The notes: a model not told the origin generated them from the sequence alone. Positions 8,357 through 17,193 are shown, numbered from the stretch's first letter. The stretch: 64,000 nt of DNA from Streptomyces sp. NBC_00285 (GCF_036174265.1 NZ_CP108055.1:1488001-1552000), one strand, 5' to 3'. Numbers and translations: made by a program.

Positions 8357-9627
8357 GTACGGACACCCGCGAGAGGGCGGGCTCCTTGGACCGGGACAAA
8401 CTCTTCGCTGCCCGCCTTCATGCCGCCCGGGTCCGCCCCTACCTGGCCACCGCGCTCTTCGCCCTGCACACCGTCGAGTCGAAGCGGGTGCCGACGATGG
8501 CCGTCGACCGGCACTGGCGCTGCTATGTCTCGCCGGCGTTCGTGGACCGGATGCCGGTGGAGGAGCTGGCGGGCGTGTGGGTGCACGAGGTGTCGCATCT
8601 GCTGCGCGACCATCACGGGCGCGGTGACCGGGTCGCCCGGGAGCGCGGGCTGACCGGGGTGGGAGACCGGCTGCGGATGAACATCGCCGCCGACTGCGAG
8701 ATCAACGACGACGTGTACGGCGACGGGCTGGTCCAACCCCGGGATGCCGTTCTCCCGTATCGCCTGCGGCTGGACGCGGGTCGACTGATGGAGGAGTACC
8801 TGAAGGACATCAGCCTCGGGCCGCTCACGCTGGACCTGTCCTGGCTGGACTGCGGCAGCGGCGCCGACGGTCTGGAGCGCGAGTGGGACCTGGGCCCCGA
8901 CGGCGCGGACGGGCTGAGCGAGCAGGAGCGGGACGCGGTCCGCTTCCGGGTGGCGCAGGGCATCAACGCGCACCCCGGCCGCGCCCCGAAGGGCTGGCGG
9001 CGCTGGGCGGAGGAGGCGTTCCATCCGCCGCAGCCGTGGCGGGACCTGCTGGGCGCGGCGATGCGCTCGGCGGTCTCCGGGGCCGGCGCGGGCGACGACT
9101 ACAGCTACGGCCGTCCGTCGCGGCGCTCGGCGGGCGTGCCCGGCGCGGTGCTGCCGAGCCTGCGGCGCCGGCCACCCCGGGTCTGCGTGATCATCGACAC
9201 CTCCGGCTCGGTCAGCGACGACGAACTGGGCAGCGCGCTCCTGGAGGTCGCCGCGATCGCCCGTGCCGTGGGCGGCCGTCGTGACCTGGTCCAGGTGCTG
9301 TCGTGCGACGCGGCGGCGGGGGTCGCGCGTTCGCTGTGCCGCGCCGAGGGCATCCCGCTGGTCGGCGGCGGGGGGACGGATCTGCGCACCGGCTTCGACA
9401 GGGCGCTGCGCTCGCGGCCCCGGCCGGACGTCGTCGTGGCCCTCACCGACGGCCAGACGCCCTGGCCCGCTGCGCGGCCATCCTGCCGTACGGTGATCGG
9501 GCTGTTCCCCCGCGAGGGAGTGAGCGAGGCGCGGCGCGAGAACAATCCCGAGTACGTGCCGAAGTCACCGCCCGCATGGGCCCGGGTGGTGGAGATCGGC
9601 GCACCAGGCCGCGGACAGGGCGGCTGA
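8353..9627 (+). CDS. VWA-like protein with N-terminal HExxH putative metallopeptidase domain (DUF2201 type)
   Basis: A 424-residue protein starting at TTG 8353 inside the ATPase stop (TTGA overlap). The N-terminal half has a zincin-like HEVSHLLRDHH motif (residues 78-88) within the putative metallopeptidase domain usually annotated DUF2201_N. The C-terminal half is a VWA-like domain with the MIDAS aspartate-serine motif IIDTSGSVS (about 281-289) and the downstream ALTDGQT loop. It therefore combines a possible protease with a metal-dependent protein-binding module and should be the partner of the MoxR ATPase. No secretion signal is present, so it acts in the cytoplasm. Whether the HExxH site is catalytic cannot be told from sequence. 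Confidence 0.88.
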   Translation: MSTDTRERAGSLDRDKLFAARLHAARVRPYLATALFALHTVESKRVPTMAVDRHWRCYVSPAFVDRMPVEELAGVWVHEVSHLLRDHHGRGDRVARERGLTGVGDRLRMNIAADCEINDDVYGDGLVQPRDAVLPYRLRLDAGRLMEEYLKDISLGPLTLDLSWLDCGSGADGLEREWDLGPDGADGLSEQERDAVRFRVAQGINAHPGRAPKGWRRWAEEAFHPPQPWRDLLGAAMRSAVSGAGAGDDYSYGRPSRRSAGVPGAVLPSLRRRPPRVCVIIDTSGSVSDDELGSALLEVAAIARAVGGRRDLVQVLSCDAAAGVARSLCRAEGIPLVGGGGTDLRTGFDRALRSRPRPDVVVALTDGQTPWPAARPSCRTVIGLFPREGVSEARRENNPEYVPKSPPAWARVVEIGAPGRGQGG

Positions 9628-9728
9628 TCCCAGGTCGGCCACGGGGTGGACGTGGAGGTGGTCGGCCACGAGATCATGGGGGCCTGCGATGTCCGGAGCA
9701 CTTTGCGCGCCTGGGCGGGAGGAGCGTC

Positions 9729-10649
9729 ATGACCAATGTCGACGTGCACCAGCATCTGTGGAGCCCCTCGCTGGTGACGGCCTTGAGGTCGCGCCGCGAA
9801 CCGCCGTATCTCGACGGCTGGACCCTGTATCTGGACGGTGAGCCGCCCTACGACCTTCCTCCCGCCGACCACGACGTGAGCCTGCGCGCGGAACTCGCCG
9901 CCGCCGACGGCCTCGGCCTGGCGCTCGTCTCGCTGTCCGCGCCGATCGGTGTGGAGTGGCTGCCCGCGGCCGAGGCACGGCCCCTGCTGGACGCCTATCA
10001 CGAGGGGGCGGCCGCGCTTCCCCGGCCGTTCGGGGCGTGGGCCGCCGCCGGTGTGCGGGACATCGATGCCAAGGCGACGGCACAGGCCCTCGACCAGGGG
10101 TTCGTCGGTCTGCAGCTGCCCGCGAACGCCCTTGCGGACGCGGCCGGTTACGCCCGGTGCGCCCCGCTGCTGGATCTGCTGGAGGAGCGCGGCCTGCCGC
10201 TGTTCGTCCACCCGGGACCGGCGGCGGGCGGTTTTGAGGGGCCCGGCTGGTGGCCCGCGATGGTCCCCTACGTCCAGCAGATGCACGCCGCCTGGTTCGC
10301 GTTCCGTGCCCACGGCCGGCCCCGCCACCCCCGCCTTCGGGTGTGCTTCGCCCTGCTCGCCGGACTCGCCCCGCTGCACGGGGAGCGGTTCGCCGCCCGC
10401 GGGGGCGGCGTGAGCACACAGGCGGACCCGTTGGTCTTCGTGGAGACGTCCTCGTACGGGCCCCGGGCGGTCGAGTCCGTTGTCCGGGCTCTCGGTGTGG
10501 ACTCCGTGGTCCAGGGTTCGGACCGGCCGTACGCGGAGCCGCCGCAGCATCCCGGGCACGGTCTGGGCGGAGCGGCGGCGTACGCGTTCCGCATCGCCAA
10601 CCCACGGCGGCTGCTCACCGAGGCCCCGGACCAGGGACAAGTCAATTAA
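9729..10649 (+). CDS. Amidohydrolase family protein
   Basis: A 306-residue metal-dependent TIM-barrel hydrolase of the amidohydrolase-2 type. It begins MTNVDVHQHLWSPS, giving the strand-1 metal-binding H-x-H (residues 7 and 9). GLPLFVHPGP supplies the strand-5 histidine, and a late VVQGSDRPYAEP loop supplies the terminal aspartate. The usual AHGGG stretch is replaced by LRVCFALLAGLAPLHGER, so one metal ligand position may differ. The start at ATG 9729 follows GGGAGGAG; the long open frame upstream overlaps the VWA gene and was rejected. The substrate is unknown. It reads toward the metal-transport operon, but two Zur-like boxes lie between them, so they are probably separately transcribed. 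Confidence 0.82.
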   Translation: MTNVDVHQHLWSPSLVTALRSRREPPYLDGWTLYLDGEPPYDLPPADHDVSLRAELAAADGLGLALVSLSAPIGVEWLPAAEARPLLDAYHEGAAALPRPFGAWAAAGVRDIDAKATAQALDQGFVGLQLPANALADAAGYARCAPLLDLLEERGLPLFVHPGPAAGGFEGPGWWPAMVPYVQQMHAAWFAFRAHGRPRHPRLRVCFALLAGLAPLHGERFAARGGGVSTQADPLVFVETSSYGPRAVESVVRALGVDSVVQGSDRPYAEPPQHPGHGLGGAAAYAFRIANPRRLLTEAPDQGQVN

Positions 10650-10704
10650 TGGCAACGATTTTCATATAACAGCCACCAGACCTGTTTACGACAATCATTT
10701 CCAT
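10649..10704 (+). promoter_or_regulatory. Two Zur-box-like sites upstream of the metal ABC operon
   Basis: Two AT-rich elements sit between the amidohydrolase stop and znuA. TGGCAACGATTTTCA is at 10650-10664 and CGACAATCATTTCCA at 10689-10703. Against the 7-1-7 actinobacterial Zur consensus as I remember it (TGAAAATGATTTTCA), they match at about 12 and 11 of 15 positions. They are 39 bp apart, in a local AT island that contrasts with the surrounding sequence. Zinc-loaded Zur would repress the downstream genes. The match was made by eye and not scored against a matrix. Confidence 0.6.
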
Positions 10705-10744
10705 CTAGCGTGAGGGGGCAATCAGAACCGCGCTTGGAGGAACC

Positions 10745-11683
10745 ATGCTCACGTCCCCGTCCCGCCGTCTGGCGCTGCTCGCCGGCGCCTCCGTCGCCCT
10801 GCTGGCAGGGTGCGGCAGTTCCACGGACTCCGGGAGCGACGGGAGCGCGTCCGCGGCCCCGGCCGCGGCGTCCAAGGTCGCCGTCGTCGCCTCCACGAAC
10901 GTGTACGGCGACATCGTCTCGCGCATAGGCGGCGACAGGGTCTCCGTCACCTCGGTCATCAGCGACCCCGACCAGGACCCGCACTCCTACGAGGCCAGCA
11001 CCCAGAACCAGTTGGCCCTGTCGAAGGCGAAGGTCGTCGTCGAGAACGGCGGCGGCTACGACGACTTCGTGGACCGGATGCTGAAGAGCGGCGGCAACTC
11101 CTCCGCCGAGGTGATCAACGCGGTGCAGGTCTCCGGTCACACCGCGCCCAAGGGGGGCGAGCTCAACGAGCACGTCTGGTACGACTTCCCCACCGTCGCG
11201 AAGATCACCGACCGCATCGCCGCCGCCCTCGGCAAGGCCGACCCCGCGAACGCCGCCGTCTACACCAAGAACGCCGCCGCCTTCAAGGCGGAACTGAAGC
11301 CGCTGGAGGCGAAGGAGGCGCAGATCAAGAAGGAGCACGGCGGATCGGCGATCGCCATCACCGAGCCCGTGCCGCTGTACATGACCGGGGCGAGCGGCCT
11401 GGTCGACAGGACGCCCGCGGAGTTCAGCGAGGCCATCGAGGAGGGCACGGACGTCTCCCCGAAGGTCCTTCAGGAAGCGCTCGCCCTCTTCACCGACAAG
11501 CAGGTCAAGGCGCTGGTGTACAACGCGCAGACCTCGGGACCGCAGACCGAGAAGTCCGAGCAGGCGGCCAGGGCGGCGGGCATCCCGGTGGTTCCGCTGA
11601 CGGAGACCCTGCCGAGCGGCAAGAACTACCTCGCCTGGATGACCGGCAACGTCGACGCGCTCGCGAACGCCCTGGCCAAGTGA
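10745..11683 (+). CDS. znuA: Metal ABC transporter substrate-binding lipoprotein (ZnuA-like)
   Basis: A 312-residue cluster A-I binding protein with a lipoprotein signal ending in LLAGCGSS. Candidate metal ligands are the histidine in DPDQDPHSYEAS, the histidine in LNEHVWYDF, and a glutamate in AITEPVPLYMTG, where classical ZnuA has histidine and manganese-binding PsaA/MntC has glutamate. The His-rich loop of proteobacterial ZnuA is absent. Zinc is favoured because of the Zur-like boxes upstream, but manganese cannot be excluded from the residues alone. GGAGG precedes the ATG. It is the first gene of a three-gene operon; its stop overlaps the ATPase start (GTGA). Confidence 0.85.
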   Translation: MLTSPSRRLALLAGASVALLAGCGSSTDSGSDGSASAAPAAASKVAVVASTNVYGDIVSRIGGDRVSVTSVISDPDQDPHSYEASTQNQLALSKAKVVVENGGGYDDFVDRMLKSGGNSSAEVINAVQVSGHTAPKGGELNEHVWYDFPTVAKITDRIAAALGKADPANAAVYTKNAAAFKAELKPLEAKEAQIKKEHGGSAIAITEPVPLYMTGASGLVDRTPAEFSEAIEEGTDVSPKVLQEALALFTDKQVKALVYNAQTSGPQTEKSEQAARAAGIPVVPLTETLPSGKNYLAWMTGNVDALANALAK

Positions 11684-12492
11684 GCCCGATATCCCCACCG
11701 GTGATCAGCCTGCGCGGCGCCGCACTGTCGTACGGCGCCCGCACGGTCTGGCACGGTCTCGAACTCGACGTCCGGCCAGGGGAGTTCCTCGCGGTGCTGG
11801 GTCCGAACGGAGCCGGCAAGACCAGCTTCGTACGGGCCCTGCTGGGCCGACAGCCGCTGTCCGCCGGGGAGTTGACGGTCCTCGGCCGCGCTCCCCGCGA
11901 AGCGGCCCGGCACATCGGGTACGTCCCGCAGCAGGCGGCACTGTCGGCGCAGGCGATGCTCCGCGCCCGCGACCTTGTGCGGTTCGGCATCGACGGGCAC
12001 CGCTTCGGGCCACGGATGCGAACGGCCGCCGTACGCAGGCGCGTCGACGAGATCCTCACGTCCGTGGGCGCCTCGGCCTACGCCGACGTGCCCGTCGGCC
12101 TGCTCTCCGGCGGCGAGCGTCAGCGCGTCCGGATCGGACAGGCCCTCGCGACCGACCCCCGGATCCTGTTGTGCGACGAGCCATTGCTCTCCCTGGACCT
12201 CCATCACCAGCGCGCCGTCACCGAGTTGGTGGACGCCCGCCGACGCACCCACGGCACGGCGGTCGTGTTCGTGACCCACGAGATCAACCCGGTGCTCGAC
12301 CTGGTGGACCGGGTCCTCTATCTGGCACCCGGCGCCCACCGCGTGGGCACCCCCGACGAGGTCCTCACCTCCGAGTCCCTGTCCCGGCTGTACGGCACCC
12401 GGGTCGACGTCGTCCACGTGCACGGCCGGGTCGTGGTGGTCGGCGCCCTGGACGAGCACGCGCACCACGTGCCCGAGGAGGTCCACCCATGA
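11680..12492 (+). CDS. znuC: Metal ABC transporter ATP-binding protein (ZnuC-like)
   Basis: A 270-residue ABC ATPase starting at GTG 11680, overlapping the stop of the binding-protein gene. Walker A is GPNGAGKTS, the Q-loop is YVPQQAA, the signature is LLSGGERQRVRIGQAL, Walker B is ILLCDEPLLSLDL and the H-loop is FVTHEINPV. The C-terminus is histidine-rich (VHVHGRV...DEHAHH), a feature often seen in metal-transport ATPases. It powers uptake through the permease encoded next, which it overlaps by four bases. The much longer open frame starting at 10810 lies in the wrong frame of znuA and is an artefact. Confidence 0.9.
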   Translation: MSPISPPVISLRGAALSYGARTVWHGLELDVRPGEFLAVLGPNGAGKTSFVRALLGRQPLSAGELTVLGRAPREAARHIGYVPQQAALSAQAMLRARDLVRFGIDGHRFGPRMRTAAVRRRVDEILTSVGASAYADVPVGLLSGGERQRVRIGQALATDPRILLCDEPLLSLDLHHQRAVTELVDARRRTHGTAVVFVTHEINPVLDLVDRVLYLAPGAHRVGTPDEVLTSESLSRLYGTRVDVVHVHGRVVVVGALDEHAHHVPEEVHP

Positions 12493-13361
12493 CCGTCTGG
12501 CACGAGCTGTTCAACTTCGAGGACTACGGCGAACTCCTCGCCCTGGTCCGCAACTCCCTCATCGTCGGCGCGGCCCTCGGGCTGGTCGGCGGCCTCGCCG
12601 GGGTCTTCGTCGCGATGCGCGACCTGCCGTTCGCGGTCCACAGCATCAGCGAGCTGTCGTTCGCGGGCGCCTCCGGAGCACTGCTACTGGGCCTGAACAT
12701 CGTGGCGGGCTCGATCACCGGATCGCTCCTGGCAGCCGGGGCGATCGGTGTGCTCGGCAGCCGCGCGCGCGACCGCAACTCGGTGATCGGCATTCTCATG
12801 CCGTTCGGACTGGGTCTCGGGGTGCTCTTCCTCGCCCTCTACAAGGGCCGCGCGGCGAACAAGTTCGGTCTGCTCACCGGCCAGATCGTCGCCGTGGACA
12901 CCCCTCAGACGACCTGGTTGCTCATCACCTCCGCGGTGGTCCTGATCGCCCTCGCGGTGATGTGGCGCCCGCTCACCTTCGCCAGCGCCGACCCCGACGT
13001 CGCCGAGGCCCGCGGGGTCCCGGTGCGCGGACTCTCCTTCGCGTTCATGATCGTGCTGGGCCTCGCGGTGGCCCTGTCGGTCCAGGTCGTGGGCGCCCTG
13101 CTGGTCCTGTCCCTGCTGATCACCCCCGCCGCGGCCGCCGCCCGCGTCACCTCGTCGCCGGTCCTGCTCCCCCTGCTCAGCGTGGGCTTCGCCCTGGTGT
13201 CGATCGAGGGCGGCATCCTGCTCGCCCTGGGCAGCAGCATCCCCATCAGCCCCTACGTCACGACGATCTCGTTCGCCCTCTACGTCGGCTGCGGCGCGGT
13301 CGGCAGATACCGGGCCCGTCGCCGGGGTGCCCTGCGAACGGCGGTTCCGGTGCCCGCCTGA
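12489..13361 (+). CDS. znuB: Metal ABC transporter permease (ZnuB-like)
   Basis: A 290-residue ABC-3 family membrane protein with about eight hydrophobic segments. It begins MTVWHELFNFEDYGELLALVRNSL and contains the family's SDPDVAEARGVPVRGLSFAFM-type cytoplasmic loop before VVGALLVLSLLITPAAAA. It forms the channel of the znuACB transporter. The ATG at 12489 overlaps the ATPase stop. In Streptomyces coelicolor, as I recall, zur follows znuB; here znuB runs convergently into an AraC gene only seven bases away, so any zur gene is elsewhere. Confidence 0.88.
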   Translation: MTVWHELFNFEDYGELLALVRNSLIVGAALGLVGGLAGVFVAMRDLPFAVHSISELSFAGASGALLLGLNIVAGSITGSLLAAGAIGVLGSRARDRNSVIGILMPFGLGLGVLFLALYKGRAANKFGLLTGQIVAVDTPQTTWLLITSAVVLIALAVMWRPLTFASADPDVAEARGVPVRGLSFAFMIVLGLAVALSVQVVGALLVLSLLITPAAAAARVTSSPVLLPLLSVGFALVSIEGGILLALGSSIPISPYVTTISFALYVGCGAVGRYRARRRGALRTAVPVPA

Positions 13362-13368
13362 ACCGGGC

Positions 13369-14151
13369 TCAACCGTCGCGCTCCCGGACCGCGCGCGGTG
13401 ACGCGCCCAGCTCCTTGCGGCAGGTCTTGTTGAACGCCTGGAGGTCGGGGATCCCGACGGTCGCCGCGATCGCCGGGATCGCCAGCGTCGAGGCGATGAG
13501 CAGATGCCGGGCGCGTTCCATGCGGCGGCGCCGGATGTGGGCGACGACCGTGTGCCCGGTGTCCTCGCGGAACAGCCGGGTGAGGTGCGTGTGCGAGACC
13601 CCGGCGACCCGGGCGATGCCGGGCACGGTCAGGGGGCCGGCCAGATGCTCCTCGATGTACGCGACGGCCGTGCGCAGCGCGGGGTGCCGGGAACCGGGGC
13701 GGCTCTCGGTGGCGCCGGTGAGGCCGGTCGTGCGCCACAGCACCGTCCACAGCTCGGCGGCGGCCCGGACCGGGGACTGGGCGCTCGCCGCGAGCGTCTG
13801 GCGCAGCAGCCCGCGCAGGACGACCGCGTCCGCGCCGGCGTCCTGCATCACCGGGACCCGGCGCCGCTCGCCGTCGCCCGGCAGCCGGAAGTGGGCGTAC
13901 AGGTGCTCGCAGCGCGTGGCGTCGTAGTGGAAGTGCACCTCGGTGTCGGGCGGGACCAGGCTCAGGTACCCGGGGCGGATCGGGTGCCGGGAGCCGCCGA
14001 GTTCGAGGGTGCCGGAGTAGCCGTAGAGATGGAGCTGCCACAGCCGTGGCAGCCGGAACACATCGTGCGGGCCTGCGGAGCCGTGCACGCCGACGCCCGC
14101 GTTCTCCACGTGGGGCGGCTGGTCGAGGGCCAGGTCGACATGGCGGGTCAT
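13369..14151 (-). CDS. AraC family transcriptional regulator
   Basis: A 260-residue regulator. Residues about 1-130 form a cupin-like sensing domain (YLSLVPPDTEVHFHYDA with an H-x-H pair). The C-terminal 100 residues hold the double helix-turn-helix of AraC/XylS (LTVPGIARVAGVSHTHLTRLFREDTG, then a second HTH). In the second HTH the usual FxDxxHFxRxFKK signature is altered: IPDLQAFNKTCRKELGASPRAVR. It is divergent from a PhyH dioxygenase across a 70-bp promoter region, a common arrangement, so it probably senses a small molecule and controls that gene. The inducer is unknown. Confidence 0.88.
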   Translation of the reverse strand: MTRHVDLALDQPPHVENAGVGVHGSAGPHDVFRLPRLWQLHLYGYSGTLELGGSRHPIRPGYLSLVPPDTEVHFHYDATRCEHLYAHFRLPGDGERRRVPVMQDAGADAVVLRGLLRQTLAASAQSPVRAAAELWTVLWRTTGLTGATESRPGSRHPALRTAVAYIEEHLAGPLTVPGIARVAGVSHTHLTRLFREDTGHTVVAHIRRRRMERARHLLIASTLAIPAIAATVGIPDLQAFNKTCRKELGASPRAVRERDG

Positions 14152-14221
14152 GGTGGAAAATTACCAGTGGTCGCCGATTACGGCCCACGACTTCCGGGTC
14201 GGCAGTTCCTACGGTTGTCGC

Positions 14222-15046
14222 ATGTCAACCACACGACAGCTGTTGAGCTCCGCACAGGTGGCGCGGTTCGTGGCCCACGGATTCCTGCACCTGGACGGCA
14301 TCGTGCCCCCGGAGATGAACGAGGAGGCGCTCGAAGTCTTCGCCGCCGGACTGCACGCCGTGCCGTACGGCACTCCCGTGCCGAAGGCCTTCGCCGAGGG
14401 TTCCTTCGCCCGCCGACTCCTCGAACTGCCCGCCGTGGCAGGCGCGCTGGAGAGTCTGGTGGGTCCGGATCCGGCCGTCGACCACCATTTCGTGCACACC
14501 CGTGAACCGCGTGAGGGCAGCGCGCAGCCGCTGCACGCCGACGCCCTCATCGATCTGCGGCAGGACGCGTTCGACGTCCAGCTCATGTACTACCCGCAGG
14601 AGGTCACCGCCGAGATGGGCGGCACCCTCATCGTCCCCGGCAGCCATCTGCGCCGCGTCAACGAGTCCGACACCGGCCGCTACCAGAACCTGCTCGGCCA
14701 GACCCGGCTGACCTGCCCCGCCGGCACGGTCGTCCTGCTGCACCACGGCATCTGGCACGGCGGACGACGCAACGACAGCGACACCGTGCGCCACATGTAC
14801 AAGATCCGCTTCAACCCGAGCGTGCCTCAGGTACGGCTGTGGGACACGGCGGACCTGGACACTCCGGCCGTCCGCGAGGAGCTGGCACACGGTTTCCCCT
14901 GGTACGAGCAGGCCACCGGGCGCCTGGAGATCCTCAACCGGATCAAGCTGTGGCGTTCCCTGTCCGGCGACCCCGGCTTCGACATCGACCACTGGGCCAC
15001 CCGCATCGCCAACCGGCCCGCCGCGGCACAGAGGAGCAAGGCGTGA
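14222..15046 (+). CDS. Phytanoyl-CoA dioxygenase family protein
   Basis: A 274-residue non-heme Fe(II)/2-oxoglutarate oxygenase of the PhyH group. The iron-binding H-x-D is HAD at residues 105-107. The distal histidine is in HHGIWHGGRRN (His179), with the neighbouring arginines positioned for 2-oxoglutarate. GGTLIVPGSHL is the conserved strand of the double-stranded beta-helix. The reaction would be a hydroxylation of an unidentified small substrate in the cytoplasm. The ATG at 14222 was chosen because the upstream in-frame extension overlaps the divergent promoter and the AraC start. It overlaps the following small gene (GTGA). Confidence 0.87.
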   Translation: MSTTRQLLSSAQVARFVAHGFLHLDGIVPPEMNEEALEVFAAGLHAVPYGTPVPKAFAEGSFARRLLELPAVAGALESLVGPDPAVDHHFVHTREPREGSAQPLHADALIDLRQDAFDVQLMYYPQEVTAEMGGTLIVPGSHLRRVNESDTGRYQNLLGQTRLTCPAGTVVLLHHGIWHGGRRNDSDTVRHMYKIRFNPSVPQVRLWDTADLDTPAVREELAHGFPWYEQATGRLEILNRIKLWRSLSGDPGFDIDHWATRIANRPAAAQRSKA

Positions 15047-15345
15047 ACCTTTCCAGCACCGTGCGCCAGCAGGTTCTCGTCCTCTATCTGCACACCTCCG
15101 CGCTCGACTCCCGGGTCGTCGGCTGGGCCCGCTACGACGGTACCGGCGCCACCCGCCCCACGACCGGGGACAGCGACGAGCCGCCGTACGGGACGGGCGT
15201 CGCCGCCCTGGAGGACGGCTGGCGGCTGTTCCAGGCCGCGCAGCTCGTCCCGCCGTACCCGGGGGTGGAGCAGGAGACCTCGTTCCTCAAGCACGAGTTC
15301 TTCTTCGAGAAGCTCGTCGAGCGGGGGCCTGCCGACAGCGGATGA
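15043..15345 (+). CDS. Small conserved protein coupled to the PhyH gene
   Basis: A 100-residue protein starting at GTG 15043 within the PhyH stop. It has no membrane segment or signal peptide and no motif I recognise. The body reads LDSRVVGWARYDGTG, a variable acidic loop, PPYGTGVAALEDGWRLFQAAQLVPP, then SFLKHEFFFEKLVER. That hydrophobic and aromatic C-terminus resembles a small adaptor or subunit. The four-base overlap implies it is made with the dioxygenase and may assist it; this is inference from position. Confidence 0.75.
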   Translation: MNLSSTVRQQVLVLYLHTSALDSRVVGWARYDGTGATRPTTGDSDEPPYGTGVAALEDGWRLFQAAQLVPPYPGVEQETSFLKHEFFFEKLVERGPADSG

Positions 15346-15435
15346 GATACAGCTCATAGCTTCGACAGCTCGAATATGGTCCAATACGCCATAAGTATGA
15401 CGAAACGGACTCCATTCTTCGAGGAATCACACCTG

Positions 15436-17193
15436 ATGACCCACCCTCGCGTGTCCGGCCGCTCCACTCCCGGCCTCCCTTCGGAGACCCTTCGGGAGCT
15501 GTCGGAGGCGGCCCGGCTCGCGGCGACGGGGCAGGCACCGGCCGAGCTGTGGGCGGCTCGCCGGTTCCTGGAGGGGACACAGGCGGCCATCGCGGTCCTG
15601 GACACGGAACTGCGCTATCTCTACCTCAACGAAGCTCTGGCGGACGTCAACGGGCTGCCGGTCCAGGAGCACCTCGGCCGGCCCATGCCGGAGGTGATCC
15701 CGGGCTCCGGGGCATCGGCGGAGGTGGCGCGCGAGGTGCTCCGCACCGGCCGGCCGCAGACCGTGGTCTTCGACGGCCGGGTGCCCGTCGACCCGGCGGA
15801 CGTGCAGCGCTGGTGGCTCGGCGCCTTCCACCGGCTCGCCGGCGACAATGGCGAGATCCTCGGCGTCGCCGCCGTCGTCATGGAGGTCACCGAGGGCATC
15901 CGGCAGCGCGAGTCGCTGCGGCGGGCCCAGGCGCGCCTGGAACTGCTGGAGGAGACCGCCGCCCGGGTCGGCGGCACGCTCGACGCGGCCGACGCCTGCC
16001 GGGCGCTGACCGATCTGCTGGTGCCGCGGTTCGCCGACTACGCCGTCGTGGACGTGCTCGACCCCGAGGGCACGCGCAGGGCACCGGCCACCCCCGTGCC
16101 GGTACGGCTGCGCCGCATGGCGGTGGCCGCCGCTCCCGGTATGCCGGAGCCGCTCGCCCCCGTGACCAGAAGCGGAGAGGTGATCTTCCACCAGGCCACC
16201 TCGTCGATGGCTCGGGTGCTGACCGGGCACAAGCCCGTCGTGCTCAACCGGCCCGACGACGACACCGTGCGCCTCCTCGCCCCCACACGCCGGCGCCTGG
16301 AGCGCTACCGGGCCCTGGAGCTGCACTCCGTGGCCTATCTGCCCCTCATGGCCGGCGGTGAGCCCGTCGGGGCCGTCATCGTGGGGCGCAGGGCGGACTC
16401 CCCCGAGTTCACCCAGGACGACGTCGAGCTGCTGGAGCAGCTGACCTCGCGGGCCGCGACGGGCATCGGCCACGCCCTGCGCTACACCCACGAGCACGAG
16501 ACCGCGCTGGAGATGCAGCGCGCCTTCCTGGCCACCCCGCACATACCGGGCCCGGGTGTGGAGATCGCCAGCCGCTATCTCCCCGCCGGACGCGGCGCCG
16601 AGGTCGGCGGGGACTGGTACGACGCCGTCGCCCTGCCGTGCGGGCGCACCCTGCTCGTGGTCGGGGACGTCATGGGACACGGAGTGCGTGCCGCGGCGGC
16701 CATGAGCGAGTACCGCTCCCTGCTCCGCGCGCTGGCTCTGCAGGGGCTCGCCCCCGACCGGCTGCTCGCCGAGGCGGACCGCACCGCCCACGCACTCGAC
16801 CTGGACCGTGTCGCCACGTGTGTCCTGGCCCTCCTGGACCCCGCCGCCGGGCACGTGGTGCTGGCCACCGCCGGCCATGTCCCGCCCCTGCTGGTCCGGC
16901 CGGGCACCGCCCCCGAACTCGCGGACCTTCCCGTCGGTCCTCCGCTGGGCACGGGCTTCGGCGGGTACGACAGCCGGCTCTGTCCGCTGCCGCCGGGCAC
17001 TCTGCTGCTGGCCTACACCGACGGGCTCGTGGAGCGGCGCGGCGAGGACATCGACATCGGCCTCGCCGCGCTCGCCGCGATGCCCATCACCGCCGCGCAC
17101 GCCCTCCCGGACGTCCTGAACGCCGTCCTCGACCGACTGGCGCCCGCCGGTTCGGAGGACGACGTCACGCTGCTCGCCGCCCGCACCCTGTGA
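15436..17193 (+). CDS. PAS-GAF-SpoIIE (PP2C) serine phosphatase
   Basis: A 585-residue regulator of the RsbU/SpoIIE type, which dephosphorylates anti-sigma-factor antagonists in partner-switching circuits. Residues about 40-160 form a PAS domain (AAIAVLDTELRYLYLNEALADVNG). Residues about 185-350 form a GAF domain. Residues about 375-585 form the PP2C domain with GGDWYDAVALPCGRTLLVVGDVMGHG (metal aspartates), ATCVLALLDP, LLAYTDGLVERR and EDDVTLLAAR. The ATG at 15436 has GAGGA ten bases upstream; in-frame ATGs at 15376 and 15397 are alternatives. No membrane segment is seen. The cognate antagonist is not adjacent, though a degraded HATPase_c fragment of the same signalling class lies at 28.9 kb. 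Confidence 0.88.
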   Translation: MTHPRVSGRSTPGLPSETLRELSEAARLAATGQAPAELWAARRFLEGTQAAIAVLDTELRYLYLNEALADVNGLPVQEHLGRPMPEVIPGSGASAEVAREVLRTGRPQTVVFDGRVPVDPADVQRWWLGAFHRLAGDNGEILGVAAVVMEVTEGIRQRESLRRAQARLELLEETAARVGGTLDAADACRALTDLLVPRFADYAVVDVLDPEGTRRAPATPVPVRLRRMAVAAAPGMPEPLAPVTRSGEVIFHQATSSMARVLTGHKPVVLNRPDDDTVRLLAPTRRRLERYRALELHSVAYLPLMAGGEPVGAVIVGRRADSPEFTQDDVELLEQLTSRAATGIGHALRYTHEHETALEMQRAFLATPHIPGPGVEIASRYLPAGRGAEVGGDWYDAVALPCGRTLLVVGDVMGHGVRAAAAMSEYRSLLRALALQGLAPDRLLAEADRTAHALDLDRVATCVLALLDPAAGHVVLATAGHVPPLLVRPGTAPELADLPVGPPLGTGFGGYDSRLCPLPPGTLLLAYTDGLVERRGEDIDIGLAALAAMPITAAHALPDVLNAVLDRLAPAGSEDDVTLLAARTL

